Of a DNA stretch of 64,000 nucleotides, positions 63,044 through 64,000 are shown one piece after another. The stretch spans positions 1,426,001 through 1,490,000 of the forward strand of contig NZ_JACTAG010000001.1 of assembly GCF_014763045.1 (NCBI RefSeq), read 5' to 3'. Numbering within the stretch: the stretch's first letter is position 1; each line of letters opens with the position of its first letter. The DNA is from Sulfitobacter aestuariivivens. GTDB taxonomy: Bacteria; Pseudomonadota; Alphaproteobacteria; Rhodobacterales; Rhodobacteraceae. The translations under genes and the position numbers were made by a program. The notes beneath the pieces were generated by a model. It worked only from the letters and a program-made list of their open reading frames with translations, had not been told where the DNA came from and did no database searches.

Positions 63044-64000
<957 letters not shown>

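Overview
The window reads as chromosome of a marine alphaproteobacterium of the Rhodobacterales (Roseobacter group). The grounds are moderately high G+C coding bias, the lysC-ptsP neighbourhood, a cobS/cobT pair, a CtrA-type TTAA-N7-TTAA promoter, bacteriophytochromes with HWE and FixL-like kinases, and many DUF families typical of that order (DUF1178, DUF2244, EcsC, YqeY). No rRNA, tRNA or CRISPR array was recognised. The window opens inside an unrecognised gene and closes inside ilvC.

Layout. 0-11 kb is mostly housekeeping: metY-type sulfhydrylase, a SIMPL-domain periplasmic protein, a large membrane protein whose two ends resemble GspL/PilM and GspC/PilP, 4-hydroxyphenylpyruvate dioxygenase with a divergent Lrp-type regulator, a Kef-type K+/H+ antiporter, and divergent cobT/cobS. 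A frameshifted tyrosine-integrase remnant lies at 10.97-11.43 kb. 11.7-23 kb is a two-armed transport and catabolism locus. The leftward arm holds an FAD oxidase, an RpiR regulator, an M81 (MlrC-like) peptidase and an EamA exporter. The rightward arm is a complete peptide/opine-type ABC transporter. A palindrome between the arms is a good RpiR operator candidate.

23.4-30.7 kb is a light-sensing signalling island: an intact bacteriophytochrome/HWE-kinase/receiver hybrid, a stand-alone receiver, a FixJ-like regulator, a second phytochrome with a FixL-like kinase that carries two in-frame stop codons, and a Crp/Fnr regulator. 30.9-44.6 kb returns to metabolism: hutG, ptsP, lysC, an SDR, DUF1178, NUDIX, modABC, EcsC, GNAT, a flavin reductase, a secreted SRPBCC protein, and an aldo/keto reductase with a divergent AraC regulator.

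44.6-53.4 kb is accessory DNA. It holds a 260-bp miniature inverted-repeat element flanked by CTAG, secreted hypotheticals, a membrane-anchored AraC regulator, small ORFs, an ornithine/alanine-racemase-like gene coupled to a DUF1611 (DgcN-like) gene, a secreted protein with seven Cys-paired repeats, an ornithine-cyclodeaminase homologue, and an array of five ACCGAC-type units spaced exactly 11 bp apart. 53.4-64 kb is again conserved: a VOC protein, DUF2244, YqeY, carA, a glycosyltransferase under two tandem CtrA boxes, a GntR regulator, a HAD phosphatase, a UbiH-type monooxygenase, a class-V aminotransferase, an overlapping pair of Lrp regulators, and divergent ilvC with matching ATTGTGC motifs.

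The most notable items are the decaying second phytochrome, the MITE sitting on a stop codon, the doubly CtrA-boxed MshEN-glycosyltransferase, the GspL/GspC-like fusion, the 11-bp phased repeats, and the racemase/DUF1611/OCD module.
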